This document shows, piece by piece, positions 16,136 through 24,807 of a stretch of DNA of 64,000 nt; position 1 is the stretch's first letter, and each line of letters starts with the position of its first letter. This DNA is from Brevundimonas bullata (GTDB lineage: Bacteria > Pseudomonadota > Alphaproteobacteria > Caulobacterales > Caulobacteraceae). The position numbers and the translations under genes are program-made. The notes under the pieces were generated by a model. The model saw nothing but the letters and a program-made list of their open reading frames with translations. It was not told the DNA's origin and made no database searches. Location: positions 496,001 to 560,000 of the forward strand of contig NZ_JACHLM010000003.1 of the NCBI RefSeq assembly GCF_014207965.1, given 5' to 3'.

Positions 16136-17413
16136 GTGGGCATTTGGACGAAAATGCGCAATGCGCTGGAGCGGCGGCCTGAGCCTCATTGGTTCGAACG
16201 GATCAAGATCCGGTGGAGCCGTCGCACCATCGAGGTAAAAAGGCGCGGGAGCCCGCCTTGCGGCGCTCGCCGGCTTTTTGTGGATGTTTCGGTCATCGCC
16301 AAGAACGATGCGGGCACCGGCATTCAGCGGGTGGTGCGCGGCGTAGCCCTGCGCGAGGAACAGCTTCGGCGAGCAGGTTGGGATGTCTGGTTTGTGGCCG
16401 CGACGCGCAAGCGCCCTTATCATCGCGTCAGATGGCCTCTTCCGGGCGAAGAGGACCGCACGCCGATCGAAGGAGGAGCAGGTGATCTGTTTCTCGGGCT
16501 TGATTATGCTTTGGATACGGTTCGTTTTCACGAAGCCCAGCTTAGACGGCTCGCGCAACGCGGCGTGCGCCAGTGGTACCTCGTGCACGACCTACTGCCG
16601 GTGCAACGGCCTGATTGGTTTCCTCAATCCGCGGGTCTTCGTTTCCGCAAATGGCTTCGGGTGCTGTCCTCCGTCACTGATGGCTACCTCTGTAACTCCA
16701 CGCAGACAGAGAGGGACTTGAGACTGAACCTGAGGACGCTTTTCGGCGTCAAAGAGGGTTACGAAACGCACGTCCTGCCCATGGGAACAGACATAAAAAA
16801 CAGCCTTCATGCAACGGGCCTGCAAGACGATTTCGCAGAATGGCTGGATCAGCTGACCGGGCCCATGGTTTTGACCGTGGGCACTATTGAACCCCGCAAG
16901 GGCCATAGCGATCTGCTCGACGCCTTTTCTGAACTATGGTCACGTGGCGGCGACGCCAACCTGGTTCTGGTGGGGCGCGAAGGGTGGAAGGTTGAAGCCC
17001 TGTTGGAGCGTATTCGATCGCATCCAGAGTTTGGGCGCAGACTGTTCTACTTCAATAAAGCCAGCGACGAGGCCCTGATGCGGGCCTACGAAGCCTGTCG
17101 GGGCGTCATCATCCCGTCCTTGGCCGAAGGGTACGGGCTGCCTCTGATCGAGGCCTTGGGATACCTTCGTCCGGTTCTTGCGCGGGATATCGAGGTCTTC
17201 CGGGTGCACGAAGCCTCTGGGGTACGCTATTTCCCCGAGCATGCCTCGCCGCAGATGCTCGCCGACAGCATTCAGGGCTGGCTCAACGACATCAGCTCCG
17301 GCCAGGTGAAAGTGACGGACGTCCAGTGTGTCACCTGGGAAGACAGCGTTAAGGTTCTGTTGGAGGTATTGGAGCCTCTGACCCTTAGCCCGAAGCCTGC
17401 TTCAGCCGGGTGA
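16136..17413 (+). CDS. GT4-family glycosyltransferase
   Basis: A 425-residue GT-B enzyme. After a basic N-terminal stretch comes LFVDVSVIAKNDAGTGIQRVVRG, then a donor-domain entry MVLTVGTIEPRKGHSDLLDAF and the donor-binding SLAEGYGLPLIEALGYLRPVLA. GTG 16136 is preferred because GGAG lies seven bases upstream; the frame extends to 16070 and an ATG at 16154 is possible. It shares the TGIQRV signature with the large glycosyltransferase at 9 kb. Its last 29 bases overlap the convergent 284-residue gene of the export operon. It is likely part of capsule chain assembly. Confidence 0.85.
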   Translation: MGIWTKMRNALERRPEPHWFERIKIRWSRRTIEVKRRGSPPCGARRLFVDVSVIAKNDAGTGIQRVVRGVALREEQLRRAGWDVWFVAATRKRPYHRVRWPLPGEEDRTPIEGGAGDLFLGLDYALDTVRFHEAQLRRLAQRGVRQWYLVHDLLPVQRPDWFPQSAGLRFRKWLRVLSSVTDGYLCNSTQTERDLRLNLRTLFGVKEGYETHVLPMGTDIKNSLHATGLQDDFAEWLDQLTGPMVLTVGTIEPRKGHSDLLDAFSELWSRGGDANLVLVGREGWKVEALLERIRSHPEFGRRLFYFNKASDEALMRAYEACRGVIIPSLAEGYGLPLIEALGYLRPVLARDIEVFRVHEASGVRYFPEHASPQMLADSIQGWLNDISSGQVKVTDVQCVTWEDSVKVLLEVLEPLTLSPKPASAG

Positions 17414-18239
17414 CCACTGCGCCCACCAGCCTGGCTCTGCCCTGAAAATGTGGCCTGAAGGACTGGATACGGGCTCGCGCATGGCCGCCGACAGCCCACT
17501 GCGCCGACTGGGTTACAGAGTAGCGGCCAGGGCGTCTTACGACCTCGAGCAGTTCCTGGTCGCCCCATTGGAAAAGAAGGTCGACGACGCCGCCTTCCGG
17601 GTTCACATCGACGAGCCATTCGATGGACCACGGTCCGGCGCCCAACGACATACCCGGGTCGTCCGCCACGGCCTTTATGCGTCCGGTCATATCGACCCAC
17701 TCCGCAACATCAGCCGTCTGCTCGTCCGCGGCTGCCGTAAAAAGAACAGGGCTCCAAAACGCCCGCGCTCCAGGAGAAGATCGACTGCCGTAGACGCCCA
17801 AGGCGGGGTCTGCGGCTCGCAACTCGCCGAGATCTGCAGGGCGATCCAAAGGCCCCAGTCCGTCAAGATCGATTACCGTCCATTCAGCGCTGACCAACAG
17901 GATGCCGCCCGCGCTCTCGGCCGCGGCCACGCTGGAGCTGGCGAACCAGCGCGTTCCGTAAACACAGGGCACGGGGCGGTGGCGGAAGTGATCTGCCAGT
18001 TGAGCGACATCCATCCGTCCAAGGTCCGCTGCGGCGAAGTCGGGCCCCAATATTATGACCACCCCCTCATCCTCAACGTCAGCGGCGGAAGACAGCACCC
18101 AGTCTGGTTGGCCAGGGACCACCGGAGCTTCAGGAACCCGCCCGACCACATTCCAGCCGCACGATACGGCTTGCGCCACGACATCGTTAGCCCACGCCCA
18201 TGAGGCGTGCGAAGGGCCGGCGTGCAAGGCGATACGCAT
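17385..18239 (-). CDS. Unrecognised 284-residue protein in the capsule export operon
   Basis: I do not recognise this family. The last gene of the KpsM-E-T run, it starts three bases after the ATPase gene's stop region and so is probably coupled to it. Residues 1-165 resemble an alpha/beta half (MRIALHAGPSHASWAWANDVV...SCGWNVVG). Residues 170-270 are rich in beta-type segments and aromatics (GPWSIEWLVDVNPEGGVVDLLFQWG), like a beta-sandwich. There is no signal peptide or membrane helix, so it is probably cytoplasmic. Position suggests a role in selecting or delivering the glycan to the exporter, for instance recognising its end; that is inference only. A short KpsT-type ATPase without a carbohydrate domain lies next to it. 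Confidence 0.7.
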   Translation of the reverse strand: MRIALHAGPSHASWAWANDVVAQAVSCGWNVVGRVPEAPVVPGQPDWVLSSAADVEDEGVVIILGPDFAAADLGRMDVAQLADHFRHRPVPCVYGTRWFASSSVAAAESAGGILLVSAEWTVIDLDGLGPLDRPADLGELRAADPALGVYGSRSSPGARAFWSPVLFTAAADEQTADVAEWVDMTGRIKAVADDPGMSLGAGPWSIEWLVDVNPEGGVVDLLFQWGDQELLEVVRRPGRYSVTQSAQWAVGGHARARIQSFRPHFQGRARLVGAVVTRLKQASG

Positions 18240-18241
18240 GG

Positions 18242-18907
18242 TCAGCCAGCCCTGAGCCAGGAATAGACGTCAATGGCTTCATCGATGTCGTCGAAACATT
18301 TTACCTTCCCCGATTCGATGATCAGGGCGCGGTCGCAATGCTGGGCTATGAGGTGCATGTCGTGCGAAGCCATCAGATACGCTCGTCCCGAACGGTGCTG
18401 GAAAAGCTCTTCCTCGCATTTACTTTGAAAACGCGCGTCACCCACGGCGACGAGTTCATCGATCAGGTAGCAGTCAAACTCGATCGCGAGCGAAAGGCCG
18501 AAAGCCAACCGCGCACGCATGCCCGAGGAATAGTGCTTTACGGGCCGTTTGAGCGCATGGCCAAGTTCAGCGAACTCGTCAACGCGCAGTAAGATGTCAT
18601 GATAGTTTCGATTGTAGAGCCTGGATAGGAAACGGATATTGTCCAATCCGGACAGGCTGCCTTGGAAACCCCCGCCGAACCCGATGGGCCAGGAGGAGGT
18701 CATACGCCAATCGATGCCGCCTGCGCTCGGCCTCAGGATGCCGCCAAGCATCTTAATGAGTGTCGACTTGCCCTGCCCGTTGCGACCCAGAATGGCGAGG
18801 CGCCCGTTGCGGGCGACGTCAAAGGACAGCCCCGTAAATAGGGGCTTTGAGGCGGAAGCGTAGGTTTTGCTTAGCTCCCTGACGCGGAGCCCAATGCCGT
18901 CGTCCAT
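18242..18907 (-). CDS. kpsT: Capsule polysaccharide export ATPase, KpsT-like
   Basis: A 221-residue ABC ATPase that powers export of a polysaccharide across the inner membrane. Walker A is LGRNGQGKSTLIKML, the signature is KHYSSGMRARLAFGLSLAI, Walker B is DCYLIDELVAVGDARF, and the switch His follows in MASHDMHLIAQHCD. Length and sequence are of the short KpsT/CtrD/BexA type, lacking the C-terminal carbohydrate-binding domain of Wzt proteins. Its ATG overlaps the kpsE stop by one base. Works with the permease at 20.1-20.9 kb. Confidence 0.92.
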   Translation of the reverse strand: MDDGIGLRVRELSKTYASASKPLFTGLSFDVARNGRLAILGRNGQGKSTLIKMLGGILRPSAGGIDWRMTSSWPIGFGGGFQGSLSGLDNIRFLSRLYNRNYHDILLRVDEFAELGHALKRPVKHYSSGMRARLAFGLSLAIEFDCYLIDELVAVGDARFQSKCEEELFQHRSGRAYLMASHDMHLIAQHCDRALIIESGKVKCFDDIDEAIDVYSWLRAG

Positions 18908-20070
18908 CAGAACTGCTTATGTTCTCGGATGCCTGCGTAAACCAGCCAACCGAGACTATAGATCAGCAGTGTCGAAAGCAGCACGCTGAAAATGCCAAAC
19001 CAGCGCCGCGGCAAGATGGGTCTGTCCGCGACATTCGGATTAACAATTCGTTCGAGGTAAAGGTTTTGACGGCGCGCATCATCTCGAGCTGAGATCAAGG
19101 CGGCTGTAGCCTGCCCTAGCCGTTTGTCGGCTATCTCCTGCTCCAGGAGAAGCTGCCGATAGTCGCCAACCGATGAGGCCAGCGAACCGGCAGCGCCAGC
19201 CATCCTTGCCCGTTCGGCGCTCAGCTGACGTTCGAGCGCAGTGATGCGGCCATTCAAACCGGCAAGCTGAGGGCTTTGCGGCGCTTCGGACTGGAGCTGA
19301 TCGCGCTCGGCCTTGAGGCGTGCGACAGCGCCTAGCAACTCAGACGTCACTGCCGAACTTTCCCGAGCCGACAGTTCGGGATCCACGTAGCCCCGTGAAT
19401 TGCGGAAAGCGGTCATACGCTGTTGCACCTGGTCAAGACCCACCCGCGCTTCCTCTTCGGCGCGCTCGGCGTACTGGACCGTGTCCTTGGCGGCCCGTTC
19501 ATTTAAACGGTTGACCAGCCCTTCTCCTCCCGACAGGAGAGCGCTGGCTACGGCCTGCGCATCGCGTCCGCTGAAAGCCTTGACCCGCAGGGTGCTGATG
19601 CCTGTGCTGCTTTCATAGCCCACCGTAACAAAGCGCTGGAAGCCTTTGTAAAGACCCTCCGCACTCTCATCTTCCCCGACGCGGGGATAGCGCATGAGGA
19701 AATCGGCGTTAGGGCTCCCGATTTTCGAACGCACATCGACGGATCTCTGGACATAGTCCAGGCCGTCGCGCGAAGTCATATACTCGTGGACCGCAAATGA
19801 ATCGTTTGCCGCACTTTGAATCCCGACTCCCTGGAGAGCCATGCCAATACCCGACGGTTGCTTTTGGGTTGGACTACGCACCACAAATCGCGCCTCTGAG
19901 ACATAGATAGGCGACGCGATGACAAGGTAGTAGACCATCGCCACCGCCGTAGGCAGGACGACGATGAGCAGAAAGCCTAGGGGCAGTCGCCGCCACCAGG
20001 CTTCGGCAACAGGCTTGGCGGCGCCGTCGGTCTGGAGCGCACTCACATATTTGAGCTGAGACTCAGTCAT
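18907..20070 (-). CDS. kpsE: Capsule export inner-membrane/periplasmic adaptor, KpsE-like
   Basis: A 387-residue protein of the polysaccharide co-polymerase (PCP-3) group, linking the inner-membrane ABC exporter to the outer-membrane channel. One transmembrane helix near residues 30-50 (LPLGFLLIVVLPTAVAMVYY) is followed by the conserved SPIYVSEARFVVRSP. A long periplasmic coiled coil spans about residues 190-330, and a second helix is at the C-terminus (FGIFSVLLSTLLIYSLGW). Two terminal anchors with a central coiled coil is the KpsE/CtrB/BexC plan. Its outer-membrane partner is probably the KpsD-like lipoprotein at 53.9 kb. Confidence 0.92.
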   Translation of the reverse strand: MTESQLKYVSALQTDGAAKPVAEAWWRRLPLGFLLIVVLPTAVAMVYYLVIASPIYVSEARFVVRSPTQKQPSGIGMALQGVGIQSAANDSFAVHEYMTSRDGLDYVQRSVDVRSKIGSPNADFLMRYPRVGEDESAEGLYKGFQRFVTVGYESSTGISTLRVKAFSGRDAQAVASALLSGGEGLVNRLNERAAKDTVQYAERAEEEARVGLDQVQQRMTAFRNSRGYVDPELSARESSAVTSELLGAVARLKAERDQLQSEAPQSPQLAGLNGRITALERQLSAERARMAGAAGSLASSVGDYRQLLLEQEIADKRLGQATAALISARDDARRQNLYLERIVNPNVADRPILPRRWFGIFSVLLSTLLIYSLGWLVYAGIREHKQF

Positions 20071-20112
20071 TTTAGCATGAACCGATAAGTGTTGATCGAC
20101 GCGTCGGGGCCA

Positions 20113-20895
20113 CTACTCGACCTCAATACGATCTAGAGAGGCATAGATCATTAATAGACCGATGACATTCATTATAGCTCCAACCAGGAGAGCGTAGCCA
20201 AAGTCGTAATGCGTCTCAACGAACTCGCCAAAAATGGCGGCCCTAATGGATTCCGTTCCGTGAACGAAAGGGATGTACATCATCACCTTTTGGGCCGTTG
20301 GGGGCAGCCAAGACACCATAAAAAATGCGCCCGATACAGGCATGAGGAGATAGCTGACCAGGCCAACGACGCGTTCGACCATCTCAAAACGCATGACGAG
20401 GCCGGTCATAATGAGTCCCAGACCAGTGGCGCAGAAGGCGACCAAGCCCCAACCCGCATAAAGCAGTAGATAGTTCTCCGGCGGCTGAACCTGCTGGAGC
20501 AGCCCTAGAACCACGTACAAAATAGCAAAAGATAAAGTACCACCGGCTATTTCCAGCAAGATACGAGTGAGCAGGATATGCGCTGGCGTCACAAACCGAT
20601 GATACAGAAGGCCGACATTTGATTGAACGGCCGGTGTGAGCAGCCCAATGAGGTGCCGCATCAATAGAAGGCACATATAGCCCGTCATTATAAAGGGCGC
20701 GAGACGCAGGCCGTGGTCGCTGGAAAAGGTCGGCTTGACCAAGCTCCACAGCAAGATGACGCCCCCGCAAAATAACAAGGGCTCGCCGACCAACCAAAGA
20801 AAGCCGATCCCCTCGCGTCCAAAGCGGGTCGTCATCTCGCGCATGAGAAGTGCGCCGATGACTCGACTGTGCTGCCGAAGCTCCGCGACAATCAT
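20113..20895 (-). CDS. kpsM: Capsule export ABC permease, KpsM-like
   Basis: A 260-residue ABC-2 type permease with six predicted membrane helices. The N-terminal amphipathic segment LMREMTTRFGREGIGFLWLVGEP is characteristic of the KpsM/BexB/CtrC group. It is the first gene of the export operon, followed 42 bases later by kpsE. The 141-base gap upstream, toward putA, must hold the promoter; I could not define boxes in it. Forms the channel for capsular polysaccharide with KpsT. Confidence 0.92.
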   Translation of the reverse strand: MIVAELRQHSRVIGALLMREMTTRFGREGIGFLWLVGEPLLFCGGVILLWSLVKPTFSSDHGLRLAPFIMTGYMCLLLMRHLIGLLTPAVQSNVGLLYHRFVTPAHILLTRILLEIAGGTLSFAILYVVLGLLQQVQPPENYLLLYAGWGLVAFCATGLGLIMTGLVMRFEMVERVVGLVSYLLMPVSGAFFMVSWLPPTAQKVMMYIPFVHGTESIRAAIFGEFVETHYDFGYALLVGAIMNVIGLLMIYASLDRIEVE

Positions 20896-21036
20896 TGACC
20901 TGCCCCAAACGCGAGAAGTGAAAATCTCCTCGCGACCCGTTCATGGCTTCGGCGTTGGAGAATACCCGCACCTATGACGCATAACCTGTCGCGAGAAAAC
21001 GGCCTTATCGCGACCTGGCCTCCATCGCGCCAGTCC

Positions 21037-24000
21037 CTATAGGTTCAGGAGGGCCGGATCCCCGCCCTGGGCGGCGATGTTGACGCTGATGGCCTTCTCC
21101 GCGGCGTAACGGATCAGGCTGTTGGGGCCGCCGGCCTTGGGGCCGGTGCCGCTGAGGCCCTCGCCGCCGAAGGGCTGCACGCCGACGACGGCGCCGATGA
21201 TCGAGCGGTTCACATAGACGTTGCCCGCCGGCACCAGACGCACGACCTCGTCGGCGAAGGCCTCGATGCGGCTGTGGACGCCCAGCGTCAGGCCGTAGCC
21301 GCGGGCGGCCAGTTTGGCTGCGACTGACTTCAGATCCTTCGAGTCATAGCGATAGACGTGCAGGATCGGGCCGAAGACCTCGCGCTCGAGGAAGTCGGGA
21401 GTCGGGATTTCGGCGATGGTCGGGGCGAACAGGTCGCCCTTGTCCGAGCCGGGCGCCAGTTCGGCGCGGGCGACGATCTTGGCGTCTTTCGACAGGCGTT
21501 CGACGTGGGCTTCCAGGTTGGCGCGGCTCTCGGCGTCGATGACAGGACCGATGTCGGTCTTGGGATCGGTCGGGTCCCCGATCACCTGGGTCGCCAGCGC
21601 GCCCTTGAGGCCATCGATCAGGGCGTCGGCGGCTTCCCTGGGCGCGTAGAGGATGCGCAAGGCCGAGCAACGCTGACCGGCCGAACCAAAGGCCGACAGG
21701 ATGACGTCGTCGATGACCTGTTCCTTCAGCGCCGTGGTGTCCACGAACATGGCGTTCAGGCCGCCGGTCTCGGCGATGAAGGGAATGATAGCGCCGGGAC
21801 GGGCGGCCAGGCCGCGATTGATAGCCGAGGCCGTGTCGGTGCCGCCAGTGAAGGCCACGCCGTCGATGCCTGAGTGGGCCGTCAGGGCAGCGCCGACGAT
21901 CTCGCCGCGACCGGGGACCAAGGCCAGAAGCTCGGGGTTCAAACCGGCCTTGTAGAAGAGGCGGACGGCCTCGGCGGCGATCAGCGGGGTCTGCTCCGCG
22001 GGCTTGGCCACCACGGCGTTGCCGGCGGCCAGGGCGGCGGCGATCTGGCCGGTAAAGATGGCCAGAGGGAAGTTCCACGGGCTGATGGCGGCGAAGACGC
22101 CGCGGCCATGCAGGATCAGATGGTTGGTCTCGCCGGTGGGACCCTTCAGCGTCTGGGCTCCGCCGAAGTCGCGCTCGGCCAGAAGGGCGTAGTAGCGGCA
22201 GAAGTCGGCGGCTTCGCGAACCTCGGCCACGCCGTCGTTCAGCGTTTTGCCCGCTTCACGCGACAGCAGGGCGACCAGACGATCCATGTCGGCCTCCAGC
22301 GCGTCGGCCATGGCGCGCAGGATGGGCGCGCGGCCCGAACCGCCGATGCGGTCCCAGGCGACCTGGGCGTTAGCGGCGGCGTTAACGGCGGCGTCGACGT
22401 CCTCGACCGAAGCTTCCGAGACATGACCCAAAACCTGCGAGCGGTCGAAGGGATTGGTCACGTCCTGCGGGTTGACGCCGGCCTTCAGCTTGCCGCCGAT
22501 GATCGGGCCGGACGTCAGCTTCTCGCTGTCGACGCGCTCCAGAGCCTTGGCGTGGCGCTCACGGTCGGCGGCCTGAGAGTAATCGCGGCCGAGGGAGTTC
22601 TGGCGATCGCCGTAGATGTTCATGGGAACCGGAATCCTGGGGTGGCGGTCGGGCTGGGCCTCGACGGCGGTGATGGGGTCGGCGGCGACGGCGGTCGCCG
22701 GAACGCGCTCGTCCAGCAGGGCGTGAACGAAGGAGGAGTTGGCGCCGTTTTCCAGCAGGCGGCGCACCAGATAGGGCAGCAGTTCTTCATGCCCGCCGAC
22801 GGGGGCGTAGGCGCGAACGATGACCTGCTCGTCGACCCAGGCTTCTTGTGCGGCGTCATACAGTGCCTCGCCCATGCCATGCAGGCGCTGGTGCTCGATG
22901 GTCACGTTGCGGTCGCGGGCCATGCGACGCACGGCGGCCAGGGTGTGGGCGTTGTGGGTGGCGAACTGGGCGTAGATGTATGGCGAGGCCTCGATCAGGG
23001 CCTTGGCGCAGACCAGATAGTTGAGGTCGGTCGCCGGCTTGGTGGTGAAGACCGGATAATCGGTGCGGCCGTTGACCTGGGCCAGCTTGATCTCGGTGTC
23101 CCAATAGGCGCCCTTGACCAGACGCACCATCAGGCGACGCCCCGAGGACCTGGCCAGCTGGGCCAGCTTTTGAACCGTTTCAGCCGTGCGCTTCTGATAG
23201 GCTTGGACGGCCAGGCCCAGCCCCTTCCAGTCGCCCAGCTCCGGCTCGCGCGCCAGCCGCTCCAGCAGCTTCAGCGACAGTGCCAGGCGATCAGCCTCTT
23301 CGGCGTCAATGGTGTAGTTGATGTCGTATTTGGCGGCGATCAGGGCCAGGCGCAGGATGCGGGGATACAGTTCCTCCCAGACGCGGTCTTCCTGCACCGC
23401 CTGATAGCGGGGCGACAGGGCCGACAGCTTGACCGAGACGCCGTGGCCGGACTCGGGTCCCTGGCCCTTGGCGGTCTTGCCCACGGCCTCGATGGCGTCG
23501 GCGTAGATCTTCTCATACCGCTCGGCGTCGGCGACGGTGCGGGCGCCCTCCCCCAGCATGTCGAAGCTGCACAGCCAGCCTTCGCGATCCGAGCGCTTCA
23601 GCGCCGTCTCGATGGTGCGGCCGACGACGAACTGCTCGCCCATGATCTTGACGGCGGTGGCGACGGCTTGACGGATGACCGGCTCGCCCAGACGTCCGGC
23701 GATCCGCTTGAGGAAACCTGACAGGTCGGTCTTGGCTTCGTCGTCGGCGTCGACCAGCTTGCCGGTCAGCATCAGGCCCCAGGTCGAGGCGTTGACGAAC
23801 AGGCTGTCGGACTGGCCCAGGTGCGAGGCCCAGTCAGCCGAGCCGATCTTCTCGGCGATCAGGCGGTCGCGGGTGTCCGCGTCGGGCGTCCGCAGCAGAG
23901 CCTCGGCCAGGCACATCAGGGCCAGACCCTCGCGCGTACCAAGCGAAAACTCCTGCAGGAAGCTCTCGACCACGCCCTGTTTTTTCTGGCTGGCGCGGGC

Positions 24001-24156
24001 CTGATCGACCAGGGCCACGGCGTCGCGGAAGACGTCAGCGCGCTCAGCCGCTGTCAAGCCGGGATTGGCCAGCAGGTCTGCCACCACGGCGCGTTCGTCG
24101 CGGAACTTGTTCCGGTCCAGATCGTCCCAGTGCTTGAGGTCGGTCGGCGTCATCAT
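21037..24156 (-). CDS. putA: Bifunctional proline dehydrogenase / P5C dehydrogenase
   Basis: A 1039-residue enzyme converting proline to glutamate with FAD and NAD. The proline dehydrogenase barrel is in the N-terminal half (EEADRLALSLKLLERL, MVRLVKGAYWDTEIK, FATHNAHTLAAV). The aldehyde dehydrogenase half has SPWNFPLAIFTGQIAAAL, the catalytic Glu in FIAETGG and the nucleophile in GQRCSALR. It lacks the N-terminal ribbon-helix-helix of the E. coli-type trifunctional protein and fits the short type A PutA. It is therefore not self-regulating; the divergent Lrp-family gene 115 bases away is the likely regulator. GGGGTGAG precedes the ATG. Confidence 0.96.
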   Translation of the reverse strand: MMTPTDLKHWDDLDRNKFRDERAVVADLLANPGLTAAERADVFRDAVALVDQARASQKKQGVVESFLQEFSLGTREGLALMCLAEALLRTPDADTRDRLIAEKIGSADWASHLGQSDSLFVNASTWGLMLTGKLVDADDEAKTDLSGFLKRIAGRLGEPVIRQAVATAVKIMGEQFVVGRTIETALKRSDREGWLCSFDMLGEGARTVADAERYEKIYADAIEAVGKTAKGQGPESGHGVSVKLSALSPRYQAVQEDRVWEELYPRILRLALIAAKYDINYTIDAEEADRLALSLKLLERLAREPELGDWKGLGLAVQAYQKRTAETVQKLAQLARSSGRRLMVRLVKGAYWDTEIKLAQVNGRTDYPVFTTKPATDLNYLVCAKALIEASPYIYAQFATHNAHTLAAVRRMARDRNVTIEHQRLHGMGEALYDAAQEAWVDEQVIVRAYAPVGGHEELLPYLVRRLLENGANSSFVHALLDERVPATAVAADPITAVEAQPDRHPRIPVPMNIYGDRQNSLGRDYSQAADRERHAKALERVDSEKLTSGPIIGGKLKAGVNPQDVTNPFDRSQVLGHVSEASVEDVDAAVNAAANAQVAWDRIGGSGRAPILRAMADALEADMDRLVALLSREAGKTLNDGVAEVREAADFCRYYALLAERDFGGAQTLKGPTGETNHLILHGRGVFAAISPWNFPLAIFTGQIAAALAAGNAVVAKPAEQTPLIAAEAVRLFYKAGLNPELLALVPGRGEIVGAALTAHSGIDGVAFTGGTDTASAINRGLAARPGAIIPFIAETGGLNAMFVDTTALKEQVIDDVILSAFGSAGQRCSALRILYAPREAADALIDGLKGALATQVIGDPTDPKTDIGPVIDAESRANLEAHVERLSKDAKIVARAELAPGSDKGDLFAPTIAEIPTPDFLEREVFGPILHVYRYDSKDLKSVAAKLAARGYGLTLGVHSRIEAFADEVVRLVPAGNVYVNRSIIGAVVGVQPFGGEGLSGTGPKAGGPNSLIRYAAEKAISVNIAAQGGDPALLNL

Positions 24157-24271
24157 CTCACCCCTGGGATCAAACCCTTCGATTCACGGCGTATATGGCG
24201 GACTTGGCCGAATGTGCATTGTATGATGACGGACAGAACCAGAGATCCTTCGGCAATCAGGCTCATTCGCC

Positions 24272-24733
24272 ATGCAAATTCTTGACGATACCGACCGCCG
24301 TTTGCTCCGCGTTCTGCAGATTGACGGCCGCATCTCCAACGCGGAACTCGCCCGAAGGTGCAATCTGTCGCCCGCCGCCTGCTTCGAGCGGATCAAGCGG
24401 CTGAAGGACCGTAAGGTCATCACCGGCTACGCAGCCTTGATCGACCCGGCGTCGGCCGACCGGGCTCTGCTGATCTTCATCGAGGTTCAACTGGACCGGA
24501 CCACGGGCGACGTCTTCGACGCCTTCGCCGAAGCCGTGCGTCATCAGGCCGAGGTGCTGGAATGCCACATGGTCGCCGGCGGGTTCGACTATCTGATCAA
24601 GGCGCGGGTCGCCGACATGGACGCCTATCGCGTCTTCCTGGGAGACATCCTGGTGCGGATGCCCGGGGTGCGCGAGACGCGAACCTATGCCGTTCTAGAA
24701 GAGGTGAAGTCGACGACGGTGCTGCCGCTTTAA
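24272..24733 (+). CDS. putR: Lrp/AsnC-family regulator, probable PutR
   Basis: A 153-residue transcription factor. It has an N-terminal winged helix (LDDTDRRLLRVLQIDGRISNAELARRCNLSP) and a C-terminal RAM/ligand-binding domain (ECHMVAGGFDYLIKARVADM). It is divergent from putA with a 115-base shared control region, the arrangement seen for PutR in other Alphaproteobacteria, where proline-bound PutR activates putA. That role here is inferred from position. An imperfect operator may lie in 24157-24271 but I could not define it confidently. Confidence 0.9.
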   Translation: MQILDDTDRRLLRVLQIDGRISNAELARRCNLSPAACFERIKRLKDRKVITGYAALIDPASADRALLIFIEVQLDRTTGDVFDAFAEAVRHQAEVLECHMVAGGFDYLIKARVADMDAYRVFLGDILVRMPGVRETRTYAVLEEVKSTTVLPL

Positions 24734-24807
24734 ACCCGTCTCGCCTTCGTCATGCGAAGCGGCTAGAACTTCCGGCTCAGCGAAACGGCCCGGGCCCACT
24801 CGACTTC

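Noticed and set aside
21874-23721. A 615-residue open frame on the plus strand
   Set aside because: Antisense to putA; high-GC codon bias keeps the opposite frame open. Low-complexity, Gly/Gln-rich translation with no domain.
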